A stretch of 64,000 nucleotides of DNA, from positions 1,736,001 through 1,800,000 of the forward strand of contig NZ_CP133018.1 in the NCBI RefSeq assembly GCF_030866785.1. The letters run 5' to 3'. The position numbers and the translations under genes are program-made. Numbering within the stretch: position 1 is the first letter of the stretch; every line of letters begins with the position of its first letter. The DNA comes from Agromyces protaetiae (GTDB lineage Bacteria > Actinomycetota > Actinomycetes > Actinomycetales > Microbacteriaceae). The notes beneath the pieces were generated by a model. The model ran no database searches. It saw only the letters and a program-made list of their open reading frames with translations, and was not told the origin of the DNA. Positions 1 to 8,290 of the stretch are shown in pieces.

Positions 1-144
1 AACTTCCCCGAGAACCGCATCGCCGACCACCGCACCGGCTACAAGGCGTACAACCTCGATGCCGTGATGGACGGCGCACTCGACCCGGTCATCGAGTCGG
101 CGATCGCGGCCGATGAGGAGGCCCGCCTGGCCGACCTCGGCTAG
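1..144 (+). CDS. prfA: Peptide chain release factor 1, C-terminal end (partial)
   Basis: Only the last 47 codons are in the window, open at the left edge and ending in TAG at 142-144. The residues NFPENRI followed by [11 protein letters not shown] are the conserved C-terminal signature of bacterial class I release factors. RF1 recognises UAA and UAG stop codons and hydrolyses peptidyl-tRNA on the ribosome. RF1 rather than RF2 is preferred because prmC, which methylates the release factor GGQ motif, lies 2.9 kb downstream, and prfA-prmC linkage is usual in actinobacteria. The GGQ loop itself is outside the window. Confidence 0.9.
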   Translation, partial: NFPENRIADHRTGYKAYNLDAVMDGALDPVIESAIAADEEARLADLG

Positions 145-234
145 CGCTCCGCGCCACCGCGGCGCTTCGCGCCAGTTCGCCGCGCGGCGCGCCAGGCCAG
201 CTGGCGCGGAGGCGAACGAAGTGGCGCGGAGCGC
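144..234. repeat. Inverted repeat pair just after prfA (GCGCTCCGCGCCAC / GTGGCGCGGAGCGC)
   Basis: The 14 bases at 144-157 are the exact reverse complement of 221-234, with 63 bases between them that hold further CGCGCC/GGCGCG palindromes. The right arm belongs to the motif GAAGTGGCGCGGAG, which recurs on the far side of the next gene at 1289-1360. It could form a stem and may act as the prfA terminator, but there is no U-tract. The copies on both sides of one gene also suggest a REP-like or element-end repeat. Confidence 0.6.
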
Positions 235-330
235 GGTCGACGCGTCCTGCACAGCCGCCGGCCCGGGCTCGTTCTCCCGAGAACGCATGGGGCCGCGGGT
301 GGCCGCGGCAGGTGCCGGGATCATGGGCGG

Positions 331-1275
331 ATGTCTCTACACCCGCTGCCCATGGACGGCGATGGACTCATCGCGGCTGGAACCGCCAAAATCATGGGGG
401 AGGGACGTGCGCTGCTCTCCGCTCACCGGTCGGGCGAGATCATCAGGCTGCGGCGAGGGGTCTATGTCGACGCCGAACGCCATGCCGCTCAGCGCGCGCT
501 CGATCGGTACCGTTCTTCTGTGCTCGCGGCCGGCCGCCAGCGCCGGCGGCCGGTGTTCGCGGGGCAGACCGCGGCCCTGCTGCACGGCCTCCCGATCATC
601 GGCGTCCCCGACGAAATCGTACTTCTGTCTCCGAGTGCATCCGGGCGACGCCGCAATGGCGTGATCGAGCTCGCCAGCCGAGGCGACGAGTCGATCGTGG
701 AGCGTAACGGGCGGAGGCTGACGTCGATCGCCGAAACCGTGATCGATGTCGCTCGGACGACGACGCTGCTCGGAGCACTGGTCGTCGCAGACGCCGCCCT
801 GCACACGCCGAGGTTCGGAGCGCGTGAGCCGAGATGCTCGGCGGCCGACCTGCACGAGGCGTATGTGCGCCGACGACCGTTTCCTCGGAGCCGACGCGTG
901 GCCGCAGTGCTCGAACGCGCGAGTTCCGACGCCGACACCCCGCTCGAAACCCTCAGCCGGCTCCGGATCGAGGAGCTCGGCTTCCCGCCGCCCGAGCTCC
1001 AGTTCGCCGTGCTCCGGCCCGGCCGCGCAGCGCCGTCGTATCTCGACTTCGCGTGGCCGGAGCACGGCGTCTGGGGCGAGGCCGATGGGGCGATGAAGTA
1101 CACCGGAACGGTCGGCGAAGGCTCGGGTGCACAGCGACTGTTCGCGGAGAAGCGGCGCGAGGACGAGCTCCGGGCGGTCACCGGATGGCGTTGTGCGCGG
1201 TGGACCTGGCAGGATGCCTGGGCCGGTCGGCCGCTCCGCGACATTCTCCGTCGCGCCGGCCTGCCCACACGATGA
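331..1275 (+). CDS. AbiEi-type / DUF559 endonuclease-fold protein (orphan)
   Basis: This 314-residue protein has the usual actinobacterial 'type IV toxin-antitoxin AbiEi family' architecture. An N-terminal winged-helix-like part contains the RLRRGVYV strand (about residues 37-44). A C-terminal DUF559/Vsr-like PD-(D/E)XK-fold segment (about 225-305) shows LDFAW, GEADG and RREDELRAVTGWRCARWTW. Proteins of this shape are common orphans in Micrococcales and their function is not established. No AbiEii nucleotidyltransferase toxin is next to it, so a working toxin-antitoxin pair is not supported. ATG 331 was chosen; ATG 352 is possible. The gene separates prfA from cysE/cysK/prmC and has related inverted repeats on both sides, which suggests acquisition. 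Confidence 0.65.
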   Translation: MSLHPLPMDGDGLIAAGTAKIMGEGRALLSAHRSGEIIRLRRGVYVDAERHAAQRALDRYRSSVLAAGRQRRRPVFAGQTAALLHGLPIIGVPDEIVLLSPSASGRRRNGVIELASRGDESIVERNGRRLTSIAETVIDVARTTTLLGALVVADAALHTPRFGAREPRCSAADLHEAYVRRRPFPRSRRVAAVLERASSDADTPLETLSRLRIEELGFPPPELQFAVLRPGRAAPSYLDFAWPEHGVWGEADGAMKYTGTVGEGSGAQRLFAEKRREDELRAVTGWRCARWTWQDAWAGRPLRDILRRAGLPTR

Positions 1276-1288
1276 GCGCCTACTCCGC

Positions 1289-1360
1289 GCGCTTTCGCGC
1301 CACTTCACTCTCCGCTGCGCCAATCGAAGTGGCGCGAGAGCACGCGAAGTGGCGCGGAGG
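1289..1360. repeat. Inverted repeat cluster after the AbiEi-like gene (GAAGTGGCGCG family)
   Basis: GCTTTCGCGCCACTTC at 1291-1306 is the near-perfect reverse complement of GAAGTGGCGCGAGAGC at 1326-1341 (one mismatch). A further direct copy, GAAGTGGCGCGGAG, lies at 1346-1359. The same motif occurs at 218-231. The cluster lies between the convergent AbiEi-like gene and cysE, so it may serve as a bidirectional transcription stop as well as a dispersed palindromic repeat. Confidence 0.6.
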
Positions 1361-1389
1361 CTGCGGCAGACGGCCGGGCCGCGTACGCG

Positions 1390-1986
1390 CTAAATGTGCC
1401 AGTGCCAGTCGTGGACGCCGCGGGCGGCGTCGGCGGCGGCGTGCGTGAGCGGCTTCACGGTCGCCGGCACGCCGACCACGAGCGAGTGCGCCGGCGCGGG
1501 CTTCGTGACCACCGCGTTGGCGCCGACCGCGCTCCACGCGCCGACCGTGATGTCGCCGAGAATCTTCGCCCCGGCGCCGACCGTCACCCCGTCCTCGAGG
1601 GTCGGGTGCCGCTTGGTGCCCGGCGGCGTGTTGCGCGGCGCCTTTCCGCCGAGCGTCACGCCGTGGTAGAGCATGACGTCGTCGCCCACGATCGCAGTCT
1701 CGCCGATCACCACGCCCATGCCGTGGTCGATGAAGAACCGCCGCCCGATGCGCGCCCCGGGGTGGATCTCGATCCCGGTCAGGAACCGCACGAGCTGTGA
1801 GAGCAACCGGGCCGGCAACCGCAACCCCGCCTCCCAGAGGCGGTGGGTCAGGCGATACGTCCAGATGGCGTGCAGGCCCGAGTAGGCGAGAAAGACCTCG
1901 AGATCGCCTCGTGCGGCAGGGTCGTGCGCACGCGCGGTCGCGAGGTCTTCCTTCAGGGTACGGAGAATCGGCACCCGTTCAGTCAA
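1390..1986 (-). CDS. cysE: Serine O-acetyltransferase
   Basis: This cytoplasmic enzyme acetylates L-serine with acetyl-CoA to give O-acetylserine, the precursor used by CysK. The 198-residue length fits the short EpsC-type family. An N-terminal helical region is followed by a left-handed beta-helix of hexapeptide repeats (about residues 70-165) with the conserved stretches [28 protein letters not shown] and HPTLEDGV. His in DHGMG and in YHGVTLGG match catalytic and CoA-site positions of the family. It lies 24 bases downstream of cysK on the same strand, so both are probably co-transcribed. The C-terminal tail (DWHWHI) is longer and more polar than the feedback-inhibition tail of E. coli CysE. 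Confidence 0.93.
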   Translation of the reverse strand: MTERVPILRTLKEDLATARAHDPAARGDLEVFLAYSGLHAIWTYRLTHRLWEAGLRLPARLLSQLVRFLTGIEIHPGARIGRRFFIDHGMGVVIGETAIVGDDVMLYHGVTLGGKAPRNTPPGTKRHPTLEDGVTVGAGAKILGDITVGAWSAVGANAVVTKPAPAHSLVVGVPATVKPLTHAAADAARGVHDWHWHI

Positions 1987-2010
1987 GCAGACTCAGCCGG
2001 CCGGCACGCC

Positions 2011-2946
2011 TCAGCCGAGCAGTCCCTCGTAGAGCACCGTCGACAGATACCGCTCGCCGTAGCTCGCGACGATCACGACGATGGTCTTGCCGGCGTTCTC
2101 GGGGCGCTTCGCGAGCTCGAGCGCGGCGAACACGGTGGCACCGGAGGAGATGCCGCCGAGAATGCCCTCGTCCTGGCCGAGCCGGCGCGCTGTGGCGACC
2201 GCCTGGTCGATGTTCACGTCGATGATCTCGTCGTAGACGTCGCGGTCGAGGATGGCGGGAACGAAGTTCGCCCCGATGCCCTGGATCTTGTGCGGGCCGG
2301 GTGCGCCGCCGTTGAGGATCGGCGACTCCGCGGGCTCGACGCCCACGATCTTCACGTCCGGCTTGCGCGCCTTGAGGACCTGGCCGACGCCGGTGAGCGT
2401 GCCTCCGGTGCCGATGCCCGAGACGAAGATGTCGACGCCGCCGTCGGTGTCGTTCCAGACCTCCTCGGCCGTGGTGCGGCGGTGGATCTCGACGTTCGCC
2501 TCGTTCTCGAACTGCCGGGCGAGGATCGCGCCGGGCGTCCCAGCGGCGATCTGCTCGGCGCGGCCGACGGCACCCTTCATGCCTTCCGAGCCGGGCGTGA
2601 GCACGAGCTCGGCGCCGTACGCCTTGAGCAGCGACTTCCGCTCCTGCGACATGGTCTCGGGCATCGCGAGGATGACCCGGTAGCCGCGCGCGGCGCCGAT
2701 CATCGCGAGCGCGATACCGGTGTTGCCGCTCGTCCCCTCGACGATGGTGCCCCCGGGCTGGAGCGCGCCGGACGCCTCGGCGGCGTCGACGATGCCGACC
2801 CCGAGCCGGTCCTTCACGCTCGCCGAGGGGTTGTAGAACTCGAGCTTGGCGAGCACGGTCGCCTCTGCCCCGTCGGTGATGCGGTTCAGGCGCACGAGGG
2901 GCGTGCCCCCGAAAGCCTGGGTGATGTCGTCGTAGACCTTCGCCAT
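2011..2946 (-). CDS. cysK: Cysteine synthase A (O-acetylserine sulfhydrylase)
   Basis: This 311-residue PLP enzyme makes cysteine from O-acetylserine and sulfide. The PLP lysine is in NPSASVKDR (K45), the substrate loop is TSGNTG (about 70-75), and the phosphate-binding loop is GIGTGGT (about 175-181). The length is standard for the family. It is the first gene of a cysK-cysE pair. The ATG has a good ribosome binding site (CAGGAG) and a leader of about 39 bases below a TAGGCT hexamer at 2986-2991 on the minus strand. No sulfate assimilation genes or CymR-type regulator are nearby. Confidence 0.95.
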   Translation of the reverse strand: MAKVYDDITQAFGGTPLVRLNRITDGAEATVLAKLEFYNPSASVKDRLGVGIVDAAEASGALQPGGTIVEGTSGNTGIALAMIGAARGYRVILAMPETMSQERKSLLKAYGAELVLTPGSEGMKGAVGRAEQIAAGTPGAILARQFENEANVEIHRRTTAEEVWNDTDGGVDIFVSGIGTGGTLTGVGQVLKARKPDVKIVGVEPAESPILNGGAPGPHKIQGIGANFVPAILDRDVYDEIIDVNIDQAVATARRLGQDEGILGGISSGATVFAALELAKRPENAGKTIVVIVASYGERYLSTVLYEGLLG

Positions 2947-2985
2947 GCGGGAATCTCCTGTTCGGGTGGACTCGAGTGCCGTCCC

Positions 2986-3017
2986 AGCCTAGAACCGTGA
3001 CGTGGGTGGGTTACATT
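2986..3017. promoter_or_regulatory. Back-to-back promoters of cysK (minus) and prmC (plus)
   Basis: On the minus strand TAGGCT (2991-2986) is a plausible -10 for cysK. On the plus strand TACATT (3012-3017) lies exactly 7 bases before the GTG start of prmC, which would give a leaderless mRNA. Neither has an obvious -35, and the call is by eye. Confidence 0.4.
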
Positions 3018-3024
3018 CCATTGC

Positions 3025-3909
3025 GTGATGACGAGCGAGACGGATGCCCCGGGCCCGACCCTGCGCGAGGCGCGCGATGCGACGGTGGCCGCGCTGACGG
3101 CCGCGGGGATCCCTGATCCGGAGGTGGACGCCGAGCTGCTGCTCGCCCACGTGACCGGGGAGTCGCGCGGGGCCGTGCAGGCCCGGCTCATCGTCGGTGG
3201 TTCGCTGAGCGAGGCGGATGCCTCGGCGCTCGCCGAGCTCGTGCGGCGCCGTGCGGCGCGCGAGCCGCTGCAGCACATCACCGGCCGTGCCCCGTTCCGG
3301 TCGCTCGAGCTGGAGGTCGGGCCCGGCGTCTTCGTGCCGAGGCCGGAGACCGAGACGGTCGCTCAGCTCGCGATCGACGCGTTGCGTGCGGCGGCCGAGC
3401 CCGAGCCGGTCGGCGTCGACCTCGGCACGGGGAGCGGCGCCATCGCGCTCGCCCTCGCGACCGAGGTGCCGCATGCGCGGGTCTGGGCGGTCGAGAAGTC
3501 GCCCGATGCCCTCCCGTGGACCCGGCGGAACGTCGAGGCATCCGGCGCCGGGAATCTGACCCTCGTGGAGGGGGATCTGACCGACGCGCTCGCAGAGCTC
3601 GAGGGGCGGGTCGCGGTGCTGGTGTCGAACCCGCCGTACGTGCCGGCGGCGGAGGTCCCACGGGATCCCGAGGTGCACCTGCACGATCCTGCGATGGCGC
3701 TCTACGGCGGCGGTGACGGTCTTGACGTGATCCGTGTGATCTTGCACCGCGGTCTCGCGCTGCTGCGCCCCGGTGGCGCGCTCGTGATCGAGCACGCCGA
3801 GCACCAGTCGGCAGCGATCGCCGAGCTGCTCGCGACCGACGGCTGGCGCGCGATCGCGCACCACCGGGACCTCACGGGACGCGATCGGGCCACCACCGCC
3901 GTCCGCTGA
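3025..3909 (+). CDS. prmC: Release factor glutamine methyltransferase
   Basis: PrmC uses S-adenosylmethionine to N5-methylate the glutamine of the GGQ motif in RF1 and RF2. The 294-residue protein has an N-terminal helical domain (residues 1-100), the SAM loop DLGTGSG (about 132-138) and the catalytic NPPY motif (about 202-205). GTG 3025 is chosen over ATG 3028 because a -10-like TACATT ends 7 bases before it, a spacing repeated at many genes here. Normally it follows prfA directly; here the AbiEi-like gene and cysE/cysK intervene. Confidence 0.95.
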   Translation: MMTSETDAPGPTLREARDATVAALTAAGIPDPEVDAELLLAHVTGESRGAVQARLIVGGSLSEADASALAELVRRRAAREPLQHITGRAPFRSLELEVGPGVFVPRPETETVAQLAIDALRAAAEPEPVGVDLGTGSGAIALALATEVPHARVWAVEKSPDALPWTRRNVEASGAGNLTLVEGDLTDALAELEGRVAVLVSNPPYVPAAEVPRDPEVHLHDPAMALYGGGDGLDVIRVILHRGLALLRPGGALVIEHAEHQSAAIAELLATDGWRAIAHHRDLTGRDRATTAVR

Positions 3910-3944
3910 GCCCGCCGCCGCCGTGCTTCGCCGGCTGCGGCGCG

Positions 3945-4886
3945 TCAGGAGCGGGCGAGCCTGGTGCGCGCCTCCTTGAGGGCGACACGTTCGAGCTTGC
4001 GAGCGTCGCGCAACCGCTTCTCGGCCTCGCGGCGGGCCTTGTGCGCCTCGCGGACCTTCTTGTCGGCGAGCACCGCGGGATCCTCGTGGATCGTGGGGGG
4101 CACGGCGACCGCCGGCTCGCCCGCGGCGCGCGCCTCGACGTAGACCTCGATGCTGTCCAGCACACGTTCGAGCCCGAACGCGAGGGGGTCGTCGTCGGCG
4201 CGGAAGACCCCGGCGTCGACGGCGCGGCGGAGCGCCGGGAACTCCTCAGCGGTGACGAGCGAGTCGAGCATCGCGTCGCGGGCGTCGTCGATCGTCTGCG
4301 GATCGACGCCGGCAGCGCTCGCCGACTCCACGTACGACCGTTCGACGATCGCCTGCCATCTCGTCTGGCCCGTGATGAGCAGCATCATTGCGACGCGTTC
4401 GTCTTCGGAGAGCGGGAGGTCGCCGAGGATCGCGAGTGCGGAGTCCATCCACGCGAGATTGTTGGGCGTGACGGGTGTTCCCTCGATGGGGATGTCGAGC
4501 ATCCACGGGTGCTCACGGTAGCGCGAGAGCACGCCCGCGGCGTGGGCGCGGAGGCGCTCGCGCCAGGGCAGCTCCTCGTCGCCGGGCTCGGGCTCGGGCG
4601 GCACGCCCGTGCCGAACTCCTGCATGAGGGTCAGCAGGTCGTCCTTCGCGCTCACGTACCGGTAGAGCGACATGGTCGTGAATCCGAGGGCTTGTGCGAC
4701 CCGGCTCATGGAGACCGCGGCGAGCCCCTCGGCGTCGGCGATCGCGGCGGCGACCTCGACGATCCGCTCGATGCTGAGCTCGCGCTTGGGTCCGCGCTGC
4801 GGGTTGGCCGCGACGCCCCACGCGAGCGCGACGCCGCGCGGCAGCTCGGGTTCGCTGGACGCGCGGGCGGGGGAGTCGGGACTCAT
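3945..4886 (-). CDS. TetR-family transcriptional regulator with long C-terminal domain
   Basis: An N-terminal helix-turn-helix (about residues 38-80, containing SMSRVAQALGFTTMSLYRYV) is followed by a TetR_C_1-type ligand-binding region and a highly charged, probably coiled C-terminal tail rich in Lys, Arg and Glu (about 265-313). The start at 4886 is chosen rather than an upstream ATG at 4919 because GAAAGGAT precedes it at ribosome-binding distance. It is divergent from the drrAB-type exporter, the classic layout of a repressor controlling both itself and the pump. Repeated CTGTGTA half-sites lie between them. The ligand is unknown. Confidence 0.88.
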   Translation of the reverse strand: MSPDSPARASSEPELPRGVALAWGVAANPQRGPKRELSIERIVEVAAAIADAEGLAAVSMSRVAQALGFTTMSLYRYVSAKDDLLTLMQEFGTGVPPEPEPGDEELPWRERLRAHAAGVLSRYREHPWMLDIPIEGTPVTPNNLAWMDSALAILGDLPLSEDERVAMMLLITGQTRWQAIVERSYVESASAAGVDPQTIDDARDAMLDSLVTAEEFPALRRAVDAGVFRADDDPLAFGLERVLDSIEVYVEARAAGEPAVAVPPTIHEDPAVLADKKVREAHKARREAEKRLRDARKLERVALKEARTRLARS

Positions 4887-4923
4887 CCGGATCCTTTCGG
4901 CGGTGGTGTTGCAATCCATCTTA

Positions 4924-4981
4924 GAACTGTGTAGTACTTAAACCGTGTGTTGATGCCATACACAGTTTACAACCTACACAG
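4924..4981. promoter_or_regulatory. Candidate operator for the TetR regulator
   Basis: The divergent intergenic region is AT-rich compared with its surroundings and holds AACTGTGTAG (4925-4934), an imperfect palindrome AAACCGTGTGT / ATACACAGTTT (4940-4950 with 4958-4968) and CTACACAG (4974-4981). CTGTGTAG and CTACACAG are exact reverse complements. Two overlapping dyads built from the same half-site suggest cooperative binding of two TetR dimers over both promoters. Confidence 0.6.
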
Positions 4982-4994
4982 AAGGGCATGACCC

Positions 4995-5930
4995 ATGACT
5001 CTCGCGATCGACGCTCGCGGGCTCGGCAAGCGGTTCGGACGGACGAGCGTGCTCGACGGCCTCGACCTCGCCGTGCCGCAGGGGACCGTGTTCGCCCTGC
5101 TCGGACCGAACGGGGCAGGCAAGACGACCACCATCAACATCCTCACCACGCTGGTGCGGCCCGATGCCGGAACCGCGATCGTGGCCGGGCACGACGTCGT
5201 CCGCGACCCCGACGCCGTTCGGGCCAGGATCAGCCTCACGGGCCAGCAGGCCGCGGTCGACGAGGTGCTCACCGGCCGCGAGAACCTGGTGATGGTCGGC
5301 CGGCTCTCGGGGCTCGCTCCGCGGGCGGCGAAGGCGCGCGCCGACGAACTCCTGCTCCGGTTCGACCTCGTGCAGGCCGCCGGGCGTGGCGTGAAGACCT
5401 ACTCGGGCGGCATGCGACGCAGGCTCGACCTCGCCTGCAGCCTCGTGGTGCCGACGCCGGTGATCTTCCTCGACGAGCCGACCACCGGCCTCGACACCAG
5501 GAGCCGGCAGGAGCTGTGGCGGGTGATCTCCGAGATCGCCGAGGCGGGAGCCACGGTCTTCCTCACCACCCAGTACCTCGAGGAAGCCGATCGTCTCGCC
5601 GAGCGCATCGCCGTCCTCGACGGCGGGCGCGTCGTCGCCGAGGGCAGTGCGAGCCAGCTCAAGTCCCGGATCGGCGGCGACGTCGTCGAACTCCGCGGGT
5701 CGGACGACGAACTCCTCGCCGAGCTGCCGGCCGATGGCTCGGTGCACGGACTGCGCGCGGCGATCGACGAGCTCGACCGCCACGACGCGTCCACGCGCCC
5801 CGGCGTCCACGTCACCGTGCGGCGACCGAGCCTCGACGACGTGTTCCTCGCCATCACGGGCGGCCCGGCCGCCACCTCGGAGGATGCCGCCGAGGCATCC
5901 GCTCAGCTCATCACGGAAGGCCGATCATGA
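4995..5930 (+). CDS. DrrA-family ABC transporter ATP-binding protein
   Basis: This 311-residue nucleotide-binding subunit belongs to the daunorubicin-resistance-type exporters. Visible motifs are Walker A GPNGAGKTT (about 38-46), the Q-loop region LTGQQAAVDE, signature YSGGM (about 136-140), Walker B VIFLDEPTTGLD (about 156-167) and the H-loop replaced by the family-typical TTQYLEEAD. The DrrA-type C-terminal domain follows. It overlaps the permease by four bases (ATGA). The adjacent TetR gene suggests induction by a toxic or signalling small molecule; the substrate cannot be read from sequence. Confidence 0.9.
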   Translation: MTLAIDARGLGKRFGRTSVLDGLDLAVPQGTVFALLGPNGAGKTTTINILTTLVRPDAGTAIVAGHDVVRDPDAVRARISLTGQQAAVDEVLTGRENLVMVGRLSGLAPRAAKARADELLLRFDLVQAAGRGVKTYSGGMRRRLDLACSLVVPTPVIFLDEPTTGLDTRSRQELWRVISEIAEAGATVFLTTQYLEEADRLAERIAVLDGGRVVAEGSASQLKSRIGGDVVELRGSDDELLAELPADGSVHGLRAAIDELDRHDASTRPGVHVTVRRPSLDDVFLAITGGPAATSEDAAEASAQLITEGRS

Positions 5931-6748
5931 CCACCGTCGCAGCATCGCGCCCGGCGCCGACGCCACCCGCGCTCGGCACCAGGAGGGCGCTCGGGCCGCT
6001 CACCGCCGAGGCGGTGTTCATCCGCCGCAGCCTCACGCACTCGCTCCGCGACGGCGAGGCGCTGCTCATGGCGATCCTGCTCCCCGTCATGCTCATGCTC
6101 TTGTTCACCTTCGTCTTCGGCGGCGCGCTCGACCCGTCCGGCGGCTACGTGGACTACGTGGTTCCCGGCATCATCCTGCTCTGCGCGGGCTTCGGCGCGA
6201 GCTCGACGGCGACGTATGTGGCCCGCGACATGTCGACCGGGGTCATCGACCGGTTCCGCACCATGCCCCTGCACGCGGGGGCGGTGCTCGCCGGGCACGT
6301 CGTGGCGAGCGTCGCCAGGAACCTGCTCGCGACCGCGGTGGTGGTCGGAGTGGCGCTCGCGGTGGGCTTCCGGCCGACCGCCGGCATCGTCGAGTGGCTC
6401 GGCGCGATCGGCATGATCACGCTGTACATCCTCGCGATCACGTGGCTGTTCGCGGCGATCGGCCTCGCGGCCGGCAGCCCGGACGCCGCCAACGGCTACG
6501 GGTTCATCCTGTTGTTCCTGCCCTACCTGTCGAGCGCCTTCGTGCCCGTCGACACCCTGCCCGGCTGGCTGCAATGGGTCGCCGAGAACCAGCCGATCAC
6601 GCCGATCATCGAAACCATCCGCAGCCTGCTCATGGGGACGCCGATGGGCGACTCGGGCTGGTGGGCGCTCGGCTGGTGTGCAGCGATCATCCTGTTCGCA
6701 GCCTGGTGGGGCGCCTGGCTCTTCCGTCGCAAGGCGGGCCGGCGCTGA
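5927..6748 (+). CDS. DrrB-family ABC transporter permease (ABC-2 type)
   Basis: The 273-residue membrane partner of the preceding ATPase starts at ATG 5927, which overlaps the upstream TGA. After a Pro/Ala-rich cytoplasmic N-terminus (about 1-45) there are roughly six hydrophobic segments, including LLMAILLPVMLMLLF and LLATAVVVGVALAV. The motif RFRTMPLHAGAVLAG is typical of ABC-2/DrrB exporters. Two ATPases and two permeases would form the exporter. A strong hairpin follows the stop codon. Confidence 0.9.
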   Translation: MTTVAASRPAPTPPALGTRRALGPLTAEAVFIRRSLTHSLRDGEALLMAILLPVMLMLLFTFVFGGALDPSGGYVDYVVPGIILLCAGFGASSTATYVARDMSTGVIDRFRTMPLHAGAVLAGHVVASVARNLLATAVVVGVALAVGFRPTAGIVEWLGAIGMITLYILAITWLFAAIGLAAGSPDAANGYGFILLFLPYLSSAFVPVDTLPGWLQWVAENQPITPIIETIRSLLMGTPMGDSGWWALGWCAAIILFAAWWGAWLFRRKAGRR

Positions 6749-6770
6749 CGTTCCGTGCACCAGGCGAGAC

Positions 6771-6800
6771 GGATGCCACGGGCGCACGCCCGTGGCATCC
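6771..6800. terminator. Bidirectional hairpin terminator
   Basis: GGATGCCACGGGC (6771-6783) and GCCCGTGGCATCC (6788-6800) form a perfect 13-bp stem with a four-base loop. It sits between the convergent exporter operon and HAD gene. No U-tract follows on either strand, as is usual in high-GC actinobacteria. The outer stem is the GGATGCC/GGCATCC core of the 10-mer enriched across this window. Confidence 0.8.
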
Positions 6801-6806
6801 GCCGCG

Positions 6807-7463
6807 TCAGCCGGGGATGCCGTGACGCGACCCGACCTGCGCGGCGAAGTCGCGGATGGCGCCCGCGAGGTCATGACTGTTCGCGTCGGGGCCGTGCAGC
6901 CGGAACTCGAACGCCGCGAGACCCGCATCGCGTGCGCCCGCGACGTTGGCGGGTGCGTCGTCGATGAGCATCGCGTCCGCGGCGTCGACGCCGAACCGGG
7001 CGAGGACGCGCGCGAAGATCAGCGCACCCGGCTTCCTGGCGCCCAGCTGAGCCGAGACCAGTCCGTCCCCGCCGAGGATCGACGCGGCCTCCGGCGCGAG
7101 CTCGGCGAAACAGTCGTGGAAGACGATCGGGTTGTTCGACAGCAGCGAGGCCGTGCCGAGCGAGGCCGCGAGCCGCAGCGCGTCGAGCGCGACCGGCACG
7201 GGTGTCATCGCCGCCAGCCGGGCCCGCAGCCACTGCTCACGCGTGAGCGGGGCGCCCGTGACCTCGCGGAACGCCGCGAGGTAGGCCTCGGTCGTCGCAT
7301 ACTCGCCGGCCTCGGCCGCGCGCTCGTGCCCACCGGCCCACCATCTCGAGGCCAGGTGGTACTGGCTCATGCCCGTCGCCGCCGCGAGCGCGGGCAGCCG
7401 CTTGCGGAAGTCGAACGCGGAGAGCGTCTGATCGAAGTCGAAGAGGAAGAGGGGAGAGCCCAC
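6807..7463 (-). CDS. HAD-superfamily hydrolase
   Basis: This 218-residue protein has HAD motif I DFDQT near residue 9 (nucleophile and acid/base Asp), motif II in LLSNN, a motif III Lys in ARKPG, and motif IV LIDDAPANV. These are the residues for phosphoaspartate chemistry, so it is probably an active small-molecule phosphatase. The substrate is not predictable. The GTG start at 7463 has CATACT six bases upstream, which fits leaderless transcription. Confidence 0.82.
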   Translation of the reverse strand: MGSPLFLFDFDQTLSAFDFRKRLPALAAATGMSQYHLASRWWAGGHERAAEAGEYATTEAYLAAFREVTGAPLTREQWLRARLAAMTPVPVALDALRLAASLGTASLLSNNPIVFHDCFAELAPEAASILGGDGLVSAQLGARKPGALIFARVLARFGVDAADAMLIDDAPANVAGARDAGLAAFEFRLHGPDANSHDLAGAIRDFAAQVGSRHGIPG

Positions 7464-7501
7464 ACCCCGAGTATGGCAAGGTTGCGCGAAGGAGCCGGGA
7501 C

Positions 7502-7507
7502 TAGAAT
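7502..7507 (+). promoter_or_regulatory. -10 element of the Sua5 gene
   Basis: TAGAAT is a near-consensus -10 hexamer ending nine bases before the ATG at 7517, so the mRNA would start at or within a few bases of the start codon. No convincing -35 is visible at 16-18 bases. Confidence 0.5.
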
Positions 7508-7516
7508 CGACCGGTC

Positions 7517-8290
7517 ATGACATCGATCTACGACTGCTCGGCCGAGGCCGACCTGCTCACCGGCATGCGTCTCGCCCGGGCGGCGATCGGGCGCGGCGAG
7601 CTCGTCGTCGTTCCGACCGACACGGTGTACGGGCTGGCAGCCGATGCCTTCTCGCCGAAGGCCGTGCAGCGACTCCTCGAGGCGAAGGGCCGTGGCCGCA
7701 CGTCGCCGCCGCCGGTGCTGATCCCGGGGGTGCCGACGCTCGACGCGCTCGCGCGCGACGTTCCCGAGCCCGTCCGCAAGCTCGTCGAGGCGTTCTGGCC
7801 GGGCGGGTTGACGATCGTGCTGCACGCCCAGCCGTCGTTGCAGTGGGATCTCGGCGAGACGCGGGGGACGGTCGCGCTCCGGATGCCACGGCACCGGATC
7901 GCGCTCGAGCTGCTCTCGGAGACCGGCCCGCTCGCGGTGTCCTCGGCGAACCTCTCGGGCCGGCCTGCGGCCGGCACCGCGCAGGCGGCGGCGGACATGC
8001 TCGGCGACTCGGTCGCGGTGTATCTCGACGGCGGGGCCGCCGGCGACGAGTACGAGGCGGTGGGGGAGCGCCCGGGCGATCTCTCGTCAACGATCGTCGA
8101 TGCGACCGGCGACGGGCTGCGCCTCGTCCGTGCCGGCGTCATCACCCGCGCCGAGCTGGTCGAGGTCGTCGGCGAGGAGGCGTTCGCCGCCGAGACATCC
8201 GATCGGCCCACGCCGGCCGACGAGGCATCCGGCGCCGGCGAGGCATCCGGAGCCGGCGAAACGTCCACCGACGAGGCATCCGCCCCATGA
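7517..8290 (+). CDS. Threonylcarbamoyl-AMP synthase (Sua5/YwlC/YrdC family)
   Basis: It makes threonylcarbamoyl-AMP from threonine, bicarbonate and ATP for the t6A modification of tRNAs reading ANN codons. The YrdC core (about residues 12-205) shows VVPTDTVYGLAADAF, WPGGLTIVL, ALRMPRH and VSSANLSG. A tail of about 45 residues beyond the core is an Ala/Glu/Ser/Gly repeat (EASGAG units) encoded by three copies of GAGGCATCC in 60 bases. The tail is probably disordered. The stop overlaps the next start (ATGA), continuing the prmC-sua5-wecA-atpI order usual in actinobacteria. Confidence 0.92.
   Translation: MTSIYDCSAEADLLTGMRLARAAIGRGELVVVPTDTVYGLAADAFSPKAVQRLLEAKGRGRTSPPPVLIPGVPTLDALARDVPEPVRKLVEAFWPGGLTIVLHAQPSLQWDLGETRGTVALRMPRHRIALELLSETGPLAVSSANLSGRPAAGTAQAAADMLGDSVAVYLDGGAAGDEYEAVGERPGDLSSTIVDATGDGLRLVRAGVITRAELVEVVGEEAFAAETSDRPTPADEASGAGEASGAGETSTDEASAP
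8221..8282 (+). repeat. Short repeat cluster: three CGAGGCATCCG copies
   Basis: The 11-mer occurs at 8221-8231, 8239-8249 and 8272-8282, in the same reading frame, encoding Glu-Ala-Ser each time. It is the densest cluster of an oligomer that recurs throughout the window. Confidence 0.7.

Noticed and set aside
331..1275. AbiE type IV toxin-antitoxin module
   Set aside because: No AbiEii toxin partner lies next to the gene, and the nuclease-like C-terminus makes it a different, orphan family member.
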